This document shows positions 6,167 to 13,847 of a stretch of 17,345 nucleotides of DNA, piece after piece. Position numbers and translations under genes: made by a program. Positions within the stretch are counted from its first letter, which is position 1. The number at the start of each line of letters is the position of its first letter. This stretch comes from an uncultured Bacilli bacterium (GTDB lineage Bacteria; Bacillota_I; Bacilli_A; RF39; UBA660), in assembly GCA_947629195.1 (NCBI GenBank), contig CANRCS010000009.1:1-17345 (forward strand), written 5' to 3'. The notes beneath the pieces were generated by a model. It ran no database searches. It saw only the letters and a program-made list of their open reading frames with translations, and was not told where the DNA came from.

Positions 6167-6505
6167 ATGAAAGCAAAAGCAACTGCAAACACAGTTTTAA
6201 CTGCTCCTATAAAATCTCGTATTGTAATTGATTTAATACGTGGAAAAAGTGTTAGTGAAGCAGCAAATATATTAAATAATACAAACAAAAAATCTGCTAG
6301 ATTAATAAATAAAGTATTAACTTCAGCAGTAGCGAATGCAGAAAATAATTTAGGTCTAGATAAAGACAAATTATACGTTCTTGAAGCATATATCAACGAA
6401 GGACCAGTTTTAAAAAGAATAAGATTTGGTTCAAGAAGTCATATTGATAGACATGATAAAAGAACATCTCATATAACTGTAGTCGTAGGTTATAAAACAA
6501 AATAA
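6167..6505 (+). CDS. rplV: 50S ribosomal protein L22, altered tunnel hairpin
   Basis: 112 residues. IVIDLIRGKSVSEA (19-32), SARLINKVLTSAVANAENN (43-61) and KRTSHITVVV (98-107) identify L22. The beta-hairpin that reaches into the exit tunnel begins and ends as usual (EGPVLKRI...DKRTSHI), with no length change, but the tip normally reading like MPRAKGRA is RFGSRSHI here (86-93). The N-terminal APRKAR motif likewise reads APIKSR (13-18). I cannot tell whether this is a lineage trait or specific to this organism. L22 and L4 form the tunnel constriction, so the change sits at a functionally sensitive place. GGAGG start site. Confidence 0.97.
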   Translation: MKAKATANTVLTAPIKSRIVIDLIRGKSVSEAANILNNTNKKSARLINKVLTSAVANAENNLGLDKDKLYVLEAYINEGPVLKRIRFGSRSHIDRHDKRTSHITVVVGYKTK

Positions 6506-6518
6506 AGGAGGTATACTG

Positions 6519-7196
6519 ATGGGTCAAAAGGTTAGTCCAGTAGGACTTAGAATCGGTATAAATAAAGATTGGGAATCTAAATGGTATGCATCTAATAAAG
6601 ATTTCGGTAAATATTTAATCAAAGATGATAAAATCCGTAAATATTTAAACAAAAAATTAAAAGATGCAGGTATAGCTTCTATCTTAATTGAAAGAAATTC
6701 TAAATCTTGCGAAATAACAATTAATACTTCAAAACCTGGAGTAATAATTGGACGTGGTGGTGAAGAAATAGAAAAAATAAAGAAAGAAGTTTCAAAATTA
6801 GTAAACGAAGATATTCAAATTTCTATAAAAGAAATTAAAAATCCAGACTTAGTTGCTAAATTAGTAGCTGATAATATCGCTCATCAAATCGAAAACAGAG
6901 TTTCATTTAGAAATGCTCAAAAAAGAGCAATTAGAAATGTTATGAAAGCAGGAGCTAAAGGTGTTAAAACTGTTGTTTCTGGACGTTTAGGTGGAGCAGA
7001 TATGGCTCGTAGTGAAGGATATAGTGAAGGAAATACACCACTTCACACATTAAGAGCAGACATCGATTATGCAGCAAGTGAAGCAGATACTACTTATGGA
7101 AAAATAGGTGTTAAAGTTTGGATTTACAAAGGTGAAATACTTCCTACTAAGAAATCTAAGGGAGGTAATGCAAATGTTAATGCCAAAAAGAACTAA
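6519..7196 (+). CDS. rpsC: 30S ribosomal protein S3
   Basis: 225 residues. MGQKVSP start, the KH-domain GxxG loop in PGVIIGRGGEEI (73-84), the Arg/Lys-rich block FRNAQKRAIRNVMKAGAKG that contributes to the mRNA entry helicase, and ARSEGYSEGNTPLHTLRADIDYA are all typical. The C-terminal tail after GEILPTKK is short and Asn/Lys-rich. Its last 23 nt overlap rplP, whose ribosome binding site lies inside rpsC. Confidence 0.98.
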   Translation: MGQKVSPVGLRIGINKDWESKWYASNKDFGKYLIKDDKIRKYLNKKLKDAGIASILIERNSKSCEITINTSKPGVIIGRGGEEIEKIKKEVSKLVNEDIQISIKEIKNPDLVAKLVADNIAHQIENRVSFRNAQKRAIRNVMKAGAKGVKTVVSGRLGGADMARSEGYSEGNTPLHTLRADIDYAASEADTTYGKIGVKVWIYKGEILPTKKSKGGNANVNAKKN

Positions 7197-7605
7197 ATAT
7201 AGAAAACCTCATAGAATTTCTTATGAAGGGAAAGCAAAAGGAAACACTAAATTAAGTTTTGGTGAATATGGTTTAATGGCTAAAGAAGGAGCATGGATTA
7301 CAGGAAGACAAATCGAAGCTGCACGTATTGCGATGACACGTTATATGAAACGTGGAGGACGTGTATGGATTAACATATTCCCTCATTTAGCTATAACAAA
7401 ACAACCACTTGAAACTCGTATGGGTAAAGGAAAAGGTAATGTAGAAGAATGGGTTGCAGTTGTTAAAGAAGGTAAAATTATGTTTGAAATCGGAGGAGTT
7501 ACAGAAGATGTTGCTCGTGAAGCTCTAAGACTTGCAGGACATAAATTACCAATCAAATGCAAATTCGTTAAAAAAGAAGATGGTGGTGATACTAATGAAG
7601 GTTAA
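7174..7605 (+). CDS. rplP: 50S ribosomal protein L16
   Basis: 143 residues from the ATG at 7174. The reading frame is open further upstream to 7108, but GGGAGG at 7160-7165 and the canonical MLMPKRTKYRKPHR start decide for 7174. FGEYGLMAKEGAWIT, QIEAARIAMTRYMKRGGRVWI and RMGKGKGNVEEWVAVV identify the family. L16 stabilises the A-site tRNA elbow and is a late assembly protein. It overlaps rpsC by 23 nt and rpmC by 11 nt, a tightly coupled trio. Confidence 0.97.
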   Translation: MLMPKRTKYRKPHRISYEGKAKGNTKLSFGEYGLMAKEGAWITGRQIEAARIAMTRYMKRGGRVWINIFPHLAITKQPLETRMGKGKGNVEEWVAVVKEGKIMFEIGGVTEDVAREALRLAGHKLPIKCKFVKKEDGGDTNEG

Positions 7606-7801
7606 TGAAATCAGAAATTTAACCACTGAAGAAATAAACAAAAAAATCGAAGAATCAAAAGAAGAATTATTCAATTTACGTTTTCAACAAGCTAGCGGTA
7701 ATTTGGAAAAACCTTCAAGAATCAAAGAATTAAGAAGAACTGTTGCTAGATTAAAGACAATTCTTCGTGAACGTGAAATGAATAAAGAAGAGGAGGCTTA
7801 A
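7595..7801 (+). CDS. rpmC: 50S ribosomal protein L29
   Basis: 68 residues from the ATG at 7595 (the frame is open upstream to 7532 but that part overlaps rplP and has no family similarity). MKVNEIRNLTTEEI, KEELFNLRFQQASGNLEKPSRIKELRRTVARLKTIL spread over two helices is the classical L29 helical hairpin. L29 sits beside L23 at the tunnel exit. The start lies inside the end of rplP behind a weak GGTGG-like site, so translation is probably coupled to rplP. Confidence 0.96.
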   Translation: MKVNEIRNLTTEEINKKIEESKEELFNLRFQQASGNLEKPSRIKELRRTVARLKTILREREMNKEEEA

Positions 7802-7806
7802 TCCTT

Positions 7807-8064
7807 ATGAACGAAAAGAAACGTGAACTTATAGGAAAAGTTGTAAGTGATAAAAAAGATAAAACAATTACAGTTTTAGTTGAAACATACAAAAAAGATC
7901 CATTATATGGAAAAAGAGTAAAATATTCTAAAAAATATACTGCTCATGATGAAAACAACAGTGCTAAAATAGGTGATAAAGTTCGTATAGTATTTACTAG
8001 ACCATTATCTAAAACTAAAAGATATGAACTAGTTGAAATTATCGAAAAAGCGGTAATATTATAA
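7807..8064 (+). CDS. rpsQ: 30S ribosomal protein S17
   Basis: 85 residues, a normal length. The OB-fold core GKVVSDKKDKTITVLVET, the YGKRVKYSKKYTAHDENN segment and GDKVRIVFTRPLSKTKRYELVEII are canonical. S17 is a primary 16S rRNA binder in the 30S body. Its AGGAGG site lies inside the end of rpmC (7791-7796). Confidence 0.98.
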   Translation: MNEKKRELIGKVVSDKKDKTITVLVETYKKDPLYGKRVKYSKKYTAHDENNSAKIGDKVRIVFTRPLSKTKRYELVEIIEKAVIL

Positions 8065-8093
8065 AACTCTTTTAGATGGAAGGAGGATAACAA

Positions 8094-8465
8094 ATGGTTC
8101 AACAACAAAGTATTTTAAAAGTTGCTGATAATTCAGGAGCTCGTGAATTAATGGTAATTAGAGTTCTTGGAGGAAGTAAAGTTAAAACAGGAAACATTGG
8201 TGATATAGTTATTGGAACTGTAAAAAAAGCTATTCCTAATGGTACTATTAAAAAAGGTAAAGTTGTAAAAGCTGTTATAGTAAGAAGTAAATCTGGAGCA
8301 AGAAGAGAAGATGGTTCTTACATTAAATTTGACGATAATGCATGTGTTATTATTAAGGATGATAAATCTCCAGTAGGAACTCGTGTATTAGGTCCTATAG
8401 CTCGTGAATTAAGAGATGATAAAGATTTCATGAGAATAGTTTCACTAGCTAAAGAAGTAATATAA
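8094..8465 (+). CDS. rplN: 50S ribosomal protein L14
   Basis: 123 residues. MVQQQSILKVADNSGARELMVIRVLGG, GDIVIGTVKKAIPNG, KKGKVVKAVIVRSK and GTRVLGPIARELRD are typical L14 blocks. L14 forms an intersubunit bridge with L19 and binds the silencing factor RsfS. Strong AGGAGG site at 8081-8086. Confidence 0.98.
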   Translation: MVQQQSILKVADNSGARELMVIRVLGGSKVKTGNIGDIVIGTVKKAIPNGTIKKGKVVKAVIVRSKSGARREDGSYIKFDDNACVIIKDDKSPVGTRVLGPIARELRDDKDFMRIVSLAKEVI

Positions 8466-8486
8466 CCTTTAAAAGGAGGATGAAAC

Positions 8487-8795
8487 ATGTATTTAAAAAC
8501 AGGAGATAAAGTTATAGTTACCTGTGGTAAAGATAAAAACAAGCAAGGTAAAATAATTAAAACATTAAGAAATGAAGATAGAGTTATTGTTGAAGGTGTT
8601 AATATAGTTAAAAAACATATTAAACCATCAAATGGACAAGATGGAGGAATCATCGAAGTAGAAGCTCCTATTCATGTATCAAATGTTATGATTATTGATC
8701 CTAAAACAAATAAAAGAACAAGAATCGGTAAAGAATTAGATAAAAATGGTAAAAAAATTCGTATTACTAAAAAGTCTAATTCTAAACTAGATTAA
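8487..8795 (+). CDS. rplX: 50S ribosomal protein L24
   Basis: 102 residues. The KOW motif GDKVIVTCGKDKNKQGKI (7-24), EGVNIVKKHIKP and IIEVEAPIHVSNVMIIDPK identify it. L24 is one of the assembly initiator proteins and lies near the tunnel exit. AAAGGAGG precedes the start; a second ATG overlapping that site (8480-8482) would be out of position and is not used. Confidence 0.97.
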   Translation: MYLKTGDKVIVTCGKDKNKQGKIIKTLRNEDRVIVEGVNIVKKHIKPSNGQDGGIIEVEAPIHVSNVMIIDPKTNKRTRIGKELDKNGKKIRITKKSNSKLD

Positions 8796-8812
8796 TTGGA
8801 AGGAGGGTATTT

Positions 8813-9352
8813 ATGAACCGCCTAAAAGAAAAATATTTAAATGAAATTGTTCCTAGTTTAAAAGAAAAATATGGTTACAAATCAGTTATGCAAGTTCCAA
8901 AAATAGAAAAAATAGTTATTAACATGGGTGTTGGTGATGCACTTCAAAATAGTAAATTAATAGATGCTGCTGTTGCTGATTTAGAAAAAATATCTGGACA
9001 AAAACCAGTTATTACAAAAGCTAAAAAATCAATTGCAGGATTCAAATTAAGAGAAGGTGCTTCAATCGGATGTAAAGTTACATTACGTAATGACAACATG
9101 TACAATTTTCTAGAAAAATTAATCCGTATTTCATTACCTCGTGTTAAAGACTTTAGAGGAGTATCAAAAAGAAGCTTCGATGGTAGAGGAAACTATACAT
9201 TAGGTATCAAAGAACAATTAATATTCTCTGAAATAGAATTTGATGATGTTGTAAAAGTACGTGGTATGGATATAGTTATCGTTACTACTGCAAAAACAAA
9301 TGAAGAAGCATTTGATTTATTAAGTGGAATTGGTATTCCTTTTAGAAAGTAG
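8813..9352 (+). CDS. rplE: 50S ribosomal protein L5
   Basis: 179 residues, normal length. PKIEKIVINMGVG, KPVITKAKKSIAGFKLREG, RISLPRVKDFRGVSKRSFDGRGNYTLGI and the closing GIGIPFRK are canonical. L5 binds 5S rRNA in the central protuberance with L18 and contacts P-site tRNA. It ends in TAG, one of only two TAG stops among the operon genes. Confidence 0.98.
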   Translation: MNRLKEKYLNEIVPSLKEKYGYKSVMQVPKIEKIVINMGVGDALQNSKLIDAAVADLEKISGQKPVITKAKKSIAGFKLREGASIGCKVTLRNDNMYNFLEKLIRISLPRVKDFRGVSKRSFDGRGNYTLGIKEQLIFSEIEFDDVVKVRGMDIVIVTTAKTNEEAFDLLSGIGIPFRK

Positions 9353-9373
9353 TCTCGTAAAGGAGGAAAAAGT

Positions 9374-9559
9374 ATGGCAAAAAAAAGCATGATTGCTAAA
9401 GCTAATAAAAATCAAAAATATAAAGTACGTGAATACACAAGATGCGAAAGATGTGGAAGACCACATTCAGTAATGGGAAAATTCAAAATCTGTCGTATTT
9501 GCTTTAGAGAATTAGCATACAAGGGACAAATCCCTGGTGTTAAAAAATCTAGTTGGTAA
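9374..9559 (+). CDS. rpsZ: 30S ribosomal protein S14, zinc-binding type Z
   Basis: 61 residues, the short zinc-ribbon form usual in Firmicutes. Cys24, Cys27, Cys40 and Cys43 form the zinc site (CERC...CRIC), and the closing FRELAYKGQIPGVKKSSW is standard. It binds the 30S head. Many bacteria also carry a zinc-free paralog induced by zinc limitation; none is in this window. AAAGGAGG start site. Confidence 0.98.
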   Translation: MAKKSMIAKANKNQKYKVREYTRCERCGRPHSVMGKFKICRICFRELAYKGQIPGVKKSSW

Positions 9560-9579
9560 AAAGGGAAGGGAGGATTATT

Positions 9580-9981
9580 ATGGTATTAACTGACCCAATC
9601 GCAGATATGCTTACGAGAATTCGTAATGCAAATGCAATGCGTTATACAAAAGTAGAAGTTCCTGCTTCTAAAGTAAAACTAGAAATTGCTAGAATTTTAA
9701 AAGAAGAAGGATTTATTAGTGAATATGAAATAGAAAAACATGATGATAAGGATGATATGATTGTTCTATCATTAAAATATGGTAATAAAAAAGAAAGAGT
9801 AATAACTGGATTAAAACGTATTTCAAAACCTGGATTACGTGTATATGCTAAAGTTGACGAAATTCCAAAAGTATTAAATGGTTTAGGAATTGCAATAATT
9901 TCTACTTCTAAAGGAATAGTAACTGATAAACAAGCACGTGAATTACAAGTTGGTGGAGAAGTACTAGCTTATATTTGGTAA
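9580..9981 (+). CDS. rpsH: 30S ribosomal protein S8
   Basis: 133 residues from the ATG at 9580, placed by GGGAGG at 9568-9573 and the family start MVLTDPIADMLTRIRNANAM. The frame is open back to 9553 but that start lies within rpsZ. RISKPGLRVYAKVDEIPKVLNGLGIAIISTSKGI and the closing GGEVLAYIW are canonical. S8 binds the 16S central domain and in E. coli represses the spc operon. Confidence 0.98.
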   Translation: MVLTDPIADMLTRIRNANAMRYTKVEVPASKVKLEIARILKEEGFISEYEIEKHDDKDDMIVLSLKYGNKKERVITGLKRISKPGLRVYAKVDEIPKVLNGLGIAIISTSKGIVTDKQARELQVGGEVLAYIW

Positions 9982-10003
9982 AATCTTTAGAGGAGGTGGA
10001 CTT

Positions 10004-10543
10004 ATGAGTCGTATAGGAAATAGAATTTTAACAGTTCCAGAAAGTGTTACAGTTTCATTACAAGATAATTTAGTATCTGTTAAAGGTCCTAAAGGAGAAC
10101 TATCAATTGAAGTTCCAGATTCAATAAAAGTTGAAGTAAATGGAAATGAATTAACTACTAAAAGATTAAATGAAATCAAAACTACAAGACAAATGCATGG
10201 TACTGTAAATGCTAATATCGCTAATATGATTGAAGGAGTTACTAATGGTTATTCTAAAGGTTTAGAAATAATCGGTGTTGGTTATCGTTTTCAACCAAAA
10301 GGTGATAAGTTAGTAATTAATGCTGGTTACTCACATCCAGTTGAACTTAGTGTTCCAAAAGGATTACAAGTTGAAGGGATAAGTAATACAGAAGTTGTTG
10401 TTAAAGGAATAGATAAACAAGCTGTTGGAGAATTTGCAGCAAATATTCGTAAAGTAAGAAAACCAGAACCATATAAGGGTAAAGGTATTCGTTATAAAGG
10501 TGAACATATCCGTCGTAAAGAAGGAAAGAAAGCTTCAAAATAA
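10004..10543 (+). CDS. rplF: 50S ribosomal protein L6
   Basis: 179 residues, two repeated alpha/beta domains. MSRIGNRILTVP start, VKGPKGELS, HGTVNANIANMIEGVTNGYSK, LEIIGVGYRF and the C-terminal RKPEPYKGKGIRYKGEHIRRKEGKKASK are typical. L6 lies by the sarcin-ricin loop and GTPase-factor site and is a late assembly protein. AGAGGAGGTG start site. Confidence 0.98.
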   Translation: MSRIGNRILTVPESVTVSLQDNLVSVKGPKGELSIEVPDSIKVEVNGNELTTKRLNEIKTTRQMHGTVNANIANMIEGVTNGYSKGLEIIGVGYRFQPKGDKLVINAGYSHPVELSVPKGLQVEGISNTEVVVKGIDKQAVGEFAANIRKVRKPEPYKGKGIRYKGEHIRRKEGKKASK

Positions 10544-10563
10544 AGTAAAGGAGAGATAAGATT

Positions 10564-10926
10564 ATGGTAAATAAGGTATCTCGTAATGAAGTACGTAAAA
10601 TGAGACACTCAAGAATTAGATCTAAAATTTCTGGTACTCCTGAAGTTCCAAGATTAAATGTATTTAGGTCTAATCAAAACATATCAGTTCAAATAATTGA
10701 TGATGTTAATGCTGTTACTCTTGCTAGTGCTTCATCATTAGACAAATCATTAAAAATTGAAAACGGTTCAAATATTGAAGCGGCTAAAATAGTTGGTAAA
10801 TCAATTGCAGAAAAGGCTAAAAAAGCAAATATTACAAAAGTAGTTTTCGATAGAGGTGGATACCTATATCATGGACGTGTTAAAGCTTTAGCAGAAGCAG
10901 CACGTGAAAATGGATTAGAATTTTAA
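10564..10926 (+). CDS. rplR: 50S ribosomal protein L18
   Basis: 120 residues. The basic N-terminal 5S-rRNA-binding tail (RKMRHSRIRSKISGTPEVPRLNVFRSNQNI) and the core VFDRGGYLYHGRVKALAEAARENGLEF are canonical. It forms the 5S particle with L5. The ribosome binding site is a modest AAGGAGA (10549-10555). Confidence 0.98.
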   Translation: MVNKVSRNEVRKMRHSRIRSKISGTPEVPRLNVFRSNQNISVQIIDDVNAVTLASASSLDKSLKIENGSNIEAAKIVGKSIAEKAKKANITKVVFDRGGYLYHGRVKALAEAARENGLEF

Positions 10927-10941
10927 GAAGGAGGTTATAAA

Positions 10942-11451
10942 ATGAAAGAAAAGAAATATAACCCACCAAAAAAGATATATGATGAAGAAGTAATTACAAT
11001 TAATCGTGTTACTAAAGTTACAAAAGGTGGTCGTAATTTTAGATTCAGCGCAGTAGTTGCTGTAGGTGATAAAAAGGGAAAAGTTGGTTTAGGTATTGGT
11101 AAAGCTAACGAAGTACCTGATGCAATTAAAAAAGCTATTCAAGCAGCTACTAAAAATATTATTATGGTACCTATTGTTGATAATAGAACCATTCCACATG
11201 ATGCTATTGGTGTTAGTGGAGCATCTAAAATTCTTATTAAACCAGCAGCAGCTGGGTCTGGAGTTATCGCAGGAGGTCCTGTTCGTGCAGTACTAGAACT
11301 TGCAGGAGTTCGTGATGTTGTATCTAAATCACTTGGTTCAAATACTAAATTAAATATGGCTCGTGCTACAATAGAAGCACTTAAAAGTCAAAAAACTGTT
11401 GAACATGTTGCTAAATTAAGAGGAAAAACTGTTGAGGAGATATTAAAATAA
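10942..11451 (+). CDS. rpsE: 30S ribosomal protein S5
   Basis: 169 residues. INRVTKVTKGGRNFRFSAVVAVGDKKGKVGLGIGKANEVPDAI is the S5 double-stranded RNA-binding domain, and GVIAGGPVRAVLELAGVRDVVSKSLGS is the conserved C-terminal domain. S5 helps decoding accuracy and lines the mRNA entry with S3 and S4. The loop after IPHDAIG reads VSGASKILIKPAAAGSG, somewhat different from the common FGAGKVLLKPA form. Its stop overlaps the rplO start by one base (TAATG), with no rpmD in between. Confidence 0.97.
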   Translation: MKEKKYNPPKKIYDEEVITINRVTKVTKGGRNFRFSAVVAVGDKKGKVGLGIGKANEVPDAIKKAIQAATKNIIMVPIVDNRTIPHDAIGVSGASKILIKPAAAGSGVIAGGPVRAVLELAGVRDVVSKSLGSNTKLNMARATIEALKSQKTVEHVAKLRGKTVEEILK

Positions 11452-11894
11452 TGAAATTACATGAATTAAAACCTAATGAAGGTTCAGTTAAAAAACGTAA
11501 AAGAATTGGTAGAGGACCTGGTAGCGGTACTGGTAAAACAGCTGGTAAAGGTGAAAAAGGACAAAACGCTAGAAGTGGTGGAGGAGTAAGACCTGGATTT
11601 GAAGGTGGGCAACTTCCATTATTCCGTCGTTTACCAAAAAGAGGTTTCAGCAACTCAATGTTCAAAAAAGAATATGCAGTAATTAATGTAAGTGATTTAA
11701 ATAAATTTAATGATGGTGATGTTATCACTCCAGAATTATTAAAAGAATTAGGTATTATCAAAAAACAATTATCTGGTATCAAAGTATTAGGTAATGGTAC
11801 ATTAGAAAAGAAAGTAACTGTAAAAGCACATAAATTTAGTGATAGTGCAAAAGCAAAAATAGAAGCATCAGGTGGAAAAGTAGAGGTGATCTAA
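11451..11894 (+). CDS. rplO: 50S ribosomal protein L15
   Basis: 147 residues. The Gly- and Lys-rich N-terminal arm (KRIGRGPGSGTGKTAGKGEKGQ), GFEGGQLPLFRRLPKRGFSN and a C-terminal KAHKFSDSAKAKIEASGGKVEVI are canonical. It is a late 50S assembly protein. The ribosome binding site GAGGAG (11434-11439) lies inside the end of rpsE and the start overlaps its stop, showing tight coupling. In most Firmicutes rpmD separates these two genes; here they touch. Confidence 0.98.
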   Translation: MKLHELKPNEGSVKKRKRIGRGPGSGTGKTAGKGEKGQNARSGGGVRPGFEGGQLPLFRRLPKRGFSNSMFKKEYAVINVSDLNKFNDGDVITPELLKELGIIKKQLSGIKVLGNGTLEKKVTVKAHKFSDSAKAKIEASGGKVEVI

Positions 11895-11895
11895 T

Positions 11896-13179
11896 ATGTT
11901 TGCTACACTTAAGCAAATATTTAAACCTACTAATAAAGATTTAAGAAAAAGATTACTATTTACTTTAGGTGTATTATTCATATTTAAAATTGGTACAGTA
12001 ATTAGAATTCCTGGTACTGACAATTTGACCGATAACTTAGGTGTACTTGAATTAATAAATGCAATGGGTGGTGGAGCCTTAAAACAATTTTCAGTATTTG
12101 CTTTAGGGGTTATGCCATACATTACTGCATCAATCATTATTCAACTATTATCAATGGATATAATTCCATATTTATCCGAATTAAATAAACAAGGATATAC
12201 AGGAAGACAAAAAATGAATCAAATAACTAGATATGTAGGTATAGCATTTGCCTTTATACAAGGTTTTGCATATTCATTTGCATTCCTTGGAAGTGGTAAT
12301 GGTACATTAGAATATCTAAGAGTTGCCTTAATAATGACTGCTGGTACATCATTCCTATTATGGCTTGGTGACCAAATTACACAAAAAGGTATTGGGAATG
12401 GTATATCGCTAATAATCATGGCTGGTATATTAGCAAGTATTCCTACAATGTTTATTGATGCATTTAGAGAATTAGTTAAATTTGATAGTACACAAACAAT
12501 ATTTATTGGTTCAATTTCATATTTAGTATTTATTGCGATTTATCTACTAATAATAGTAGGAGTAATTTTCGTTCAAGAAGCTGAAAGAAGATTACCAATG
12601 CAATATGCAAATAAAACTACAAGTTCTTATGGTGGACAACAATCTTATATGCCATTAAGACTTAACTCTGGTGGAGTTATACCAGTAATCTTTGCATCAA
12701 GCGTAATAGCAATTCCTGCTACTATCGCACAATTTGTAAAAAATGAAGGATTTTCATTATTTGTCAATAAATACTTAAATTATAATACACCAATAGGATT
12801 TATAATTTACATATTATTAATTTTATTCTTTGCTTACTTTTATGTATTCTTACAACTTAATCCTGAACAAATGGCAGAAGATCTACAAAAACAAGGTGGA
12901 TATATTCCAGGAATTAAGCCAGGTAAAGATACATGTAAATATATAAAGCAAGTAATATCAAGATTAACAATAGTAGGTGCAGTATTCTTAGCAGTTATTG
13001 CAGGATTACCAATTATATTTACTAATATATCAAAATTACCATCTAGTATAACTATTGGTGGTACAGGATTATTAATCGTAGTTGGTGTTGCACTAGAAAC
13101 ATATAAACAACTAGAAAGTTCATTAGTAAGTCGTAATTATAAAAAATCAAGATATTCACATAAGAAGGTAAAAGCATGA
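11896..13179 (+). CDS. secY: protein translocase channel subunit SecY
   Basis: 427 residues with about ten hydrophobic membrane segments, the usual SecY layout. IRIPGTDN near the first segment, FALGVMPYITASIIIQLL in segment 2, and NPEQMAEDLQKQGGYIPGIKPG in the large cytosolic loop before segment 8-9 are family hallmarks. It forms the SecYEG channel in the plasma membrane and works with SecA and the ribosome. One base separates rplO and secY. The gene ends in TGA inside an ATGA overlap with adk, and the next in-frame stop is TAA four codons further on. Confidence 0.98.
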   Translation: MFATLKQIFKPTNKDLRKRLLFTLGVLFIFKIGTVIRIPGTDNLTDNLGVLELINAMGGGALKQFSVFALGVMPYITASIIIQLLSMDIIPYLSELNKQGYTGRQKMNQITRYVGIAFAFIQGFAYSFAFLGSGNGTLEYLRVALIMTAGTSFLLWLGDQITQKGIGNGISLIIMAGILASIPTMFIDAFRELVKFDSTQTIFIGSISYLVFIAIYLLIIVGVIFVQEAERRLPMQYANKTTSSYGGQQSYMPLRLNSGGVIPVIFASSVIAIPATIAQFVKNEGFSLFVNKYLNYNTPIGFIIYILLILFFAYFYVFLQLNPEQMAEDLQKQGGYIPGIKPGKDTCKYIKQVISRLTIVGAVFLAVIAGLPIIFTNISKLPSSITIGGTGLLIVVGVALETYKQLESSLVSRNYKKSRYSHKKVKA

Positions 13180-13829
13180 AAAAAAATATAATTTTTCTTG
13201 CTGCACCTGCCGCAGGTAAAGGAACACAATCTAGTATGCTAGAAGAAAAATATAGCCTTGTTCATATATCAACTGGAGATTTACTTCGTGATGAAGTAAA
13301 ATCTGGAAGTGAACTTGGTAGAAAAATCGAGGAAATGCAAAAACAAGGTATTCTTGTTAATGATTCAATAGTAACTCCAATATTAGAAAAAAAATTAATT
13401 GAATGCAAAAATAATAATGGATTTATATTAGACGGTTATCCAAGAAATCTTGAACAAGCTAAAATACTCGATGAAATTCTTGATAAACAAAATATGAAAA
13501 TAGATTGTGTTATATACCTAGATATTGATTATGACCTTGCAATGAAAAGAGCTTGTGGTAGACTTGGATGCCCAAAATGTGGTAGAATATACAACGAATA
13601 TTTTGATGAAGCAAAACCTAAAGTTAAAAATAAATGTGATTTTTGTAATGTAGAATTATCACACAGAGGTGATGATAATGAAAAATCATTTGAAAATAGA
13701 TTTAACACATTTATAGAAAATACAAGACCGTTAATAGATTATTATAAAGAAAAAGGAATACTTCATAGTATTAACAGCAATCTTAAATCTGATGAAGTAC
13801 ATAAACAAATATTAAATATTTTAAACTAA
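13176..13829 (+). CDS. adk: adenylate kinase, zinc-type LID, unusual P-loop
   Basis: 217 residues. Catalyses ATP + AMP to two ADP. The AMP site STGDLLR (32-38), DGYPRN (86-91), and the LID arginines R125, R129, R164 and R175 are in place. The LID carries Cys132/Cys135 and Cys154/Cys157, a four-Cys zinc site typical of Gram-positive enzymes. The P-loop normally reads GxPGAGKGT; here it is AAPAAGKGT (9-17), so the first and third-position glycines are Ala, while Gly14, Lys15, Gly16 and Thr17 remain. The enzyme is probably still active since all other sites are intact. The start overlaps the secY stop (ATGA) behind a weak GAAGG site, so translation is coupled. Confidence 0.97.
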   Translation: MKKNIIFLAAPAAGKGTQSSMLEEKYSLVHISTGDLLRDEVKSGSELGRKIEEMQKQGILVNDSIVTPILEKKLIECKNNNGFILDGYPRNLEQAKILDEILDKQNMKIDCVIYLDIDYDLAMKRACGRLGCPKCGRIYNEYFDEAKPKVKNKCDFCNVELSHRGDDNEKSFENRFNTFIENTRPLIDYYKEKGILHSINSNLKSDEVHKQILNILN

Positions 13830-13847
13830 AGAAGGGGTAATGTTATA

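Noticed and set aside
7108..7173. Longer L16 with 22 extra N-terminal residues
   Set aside because: The extension is an alternate-frame read of rpsC; the GGGAGG site and the family start sequence point to 7174.
8318..8653. Minus-strand 111-codon ORF over rplN and rplX
   Set aside because: Antisense to two certain ribosomal protein genes with no family signal; the same applies to the other minus-strand ORFs inside the operon, such as 11411-11782 and 5310-5591.
9553..9579. Longer S8 start inside rpsZ
   Set aside because: It overlaps the rpsZ end without a ribosome binding site; GGGAGG and the family start point to 9580.
11096..11296. A 66-codon plus-strand ORF of about L30 size
   Set aside because: It lies wholly inside rpsE in another frame, is Leu-rich and has no resemblance to L30.
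13177..13191. Read-through of the secY TGA as Trp (genetic code 4)
   Set aside because: No internal TGA occurs in about thirty genes, all Trp codons are TGG, and the ATGA overlap is a common coupling arrangement.
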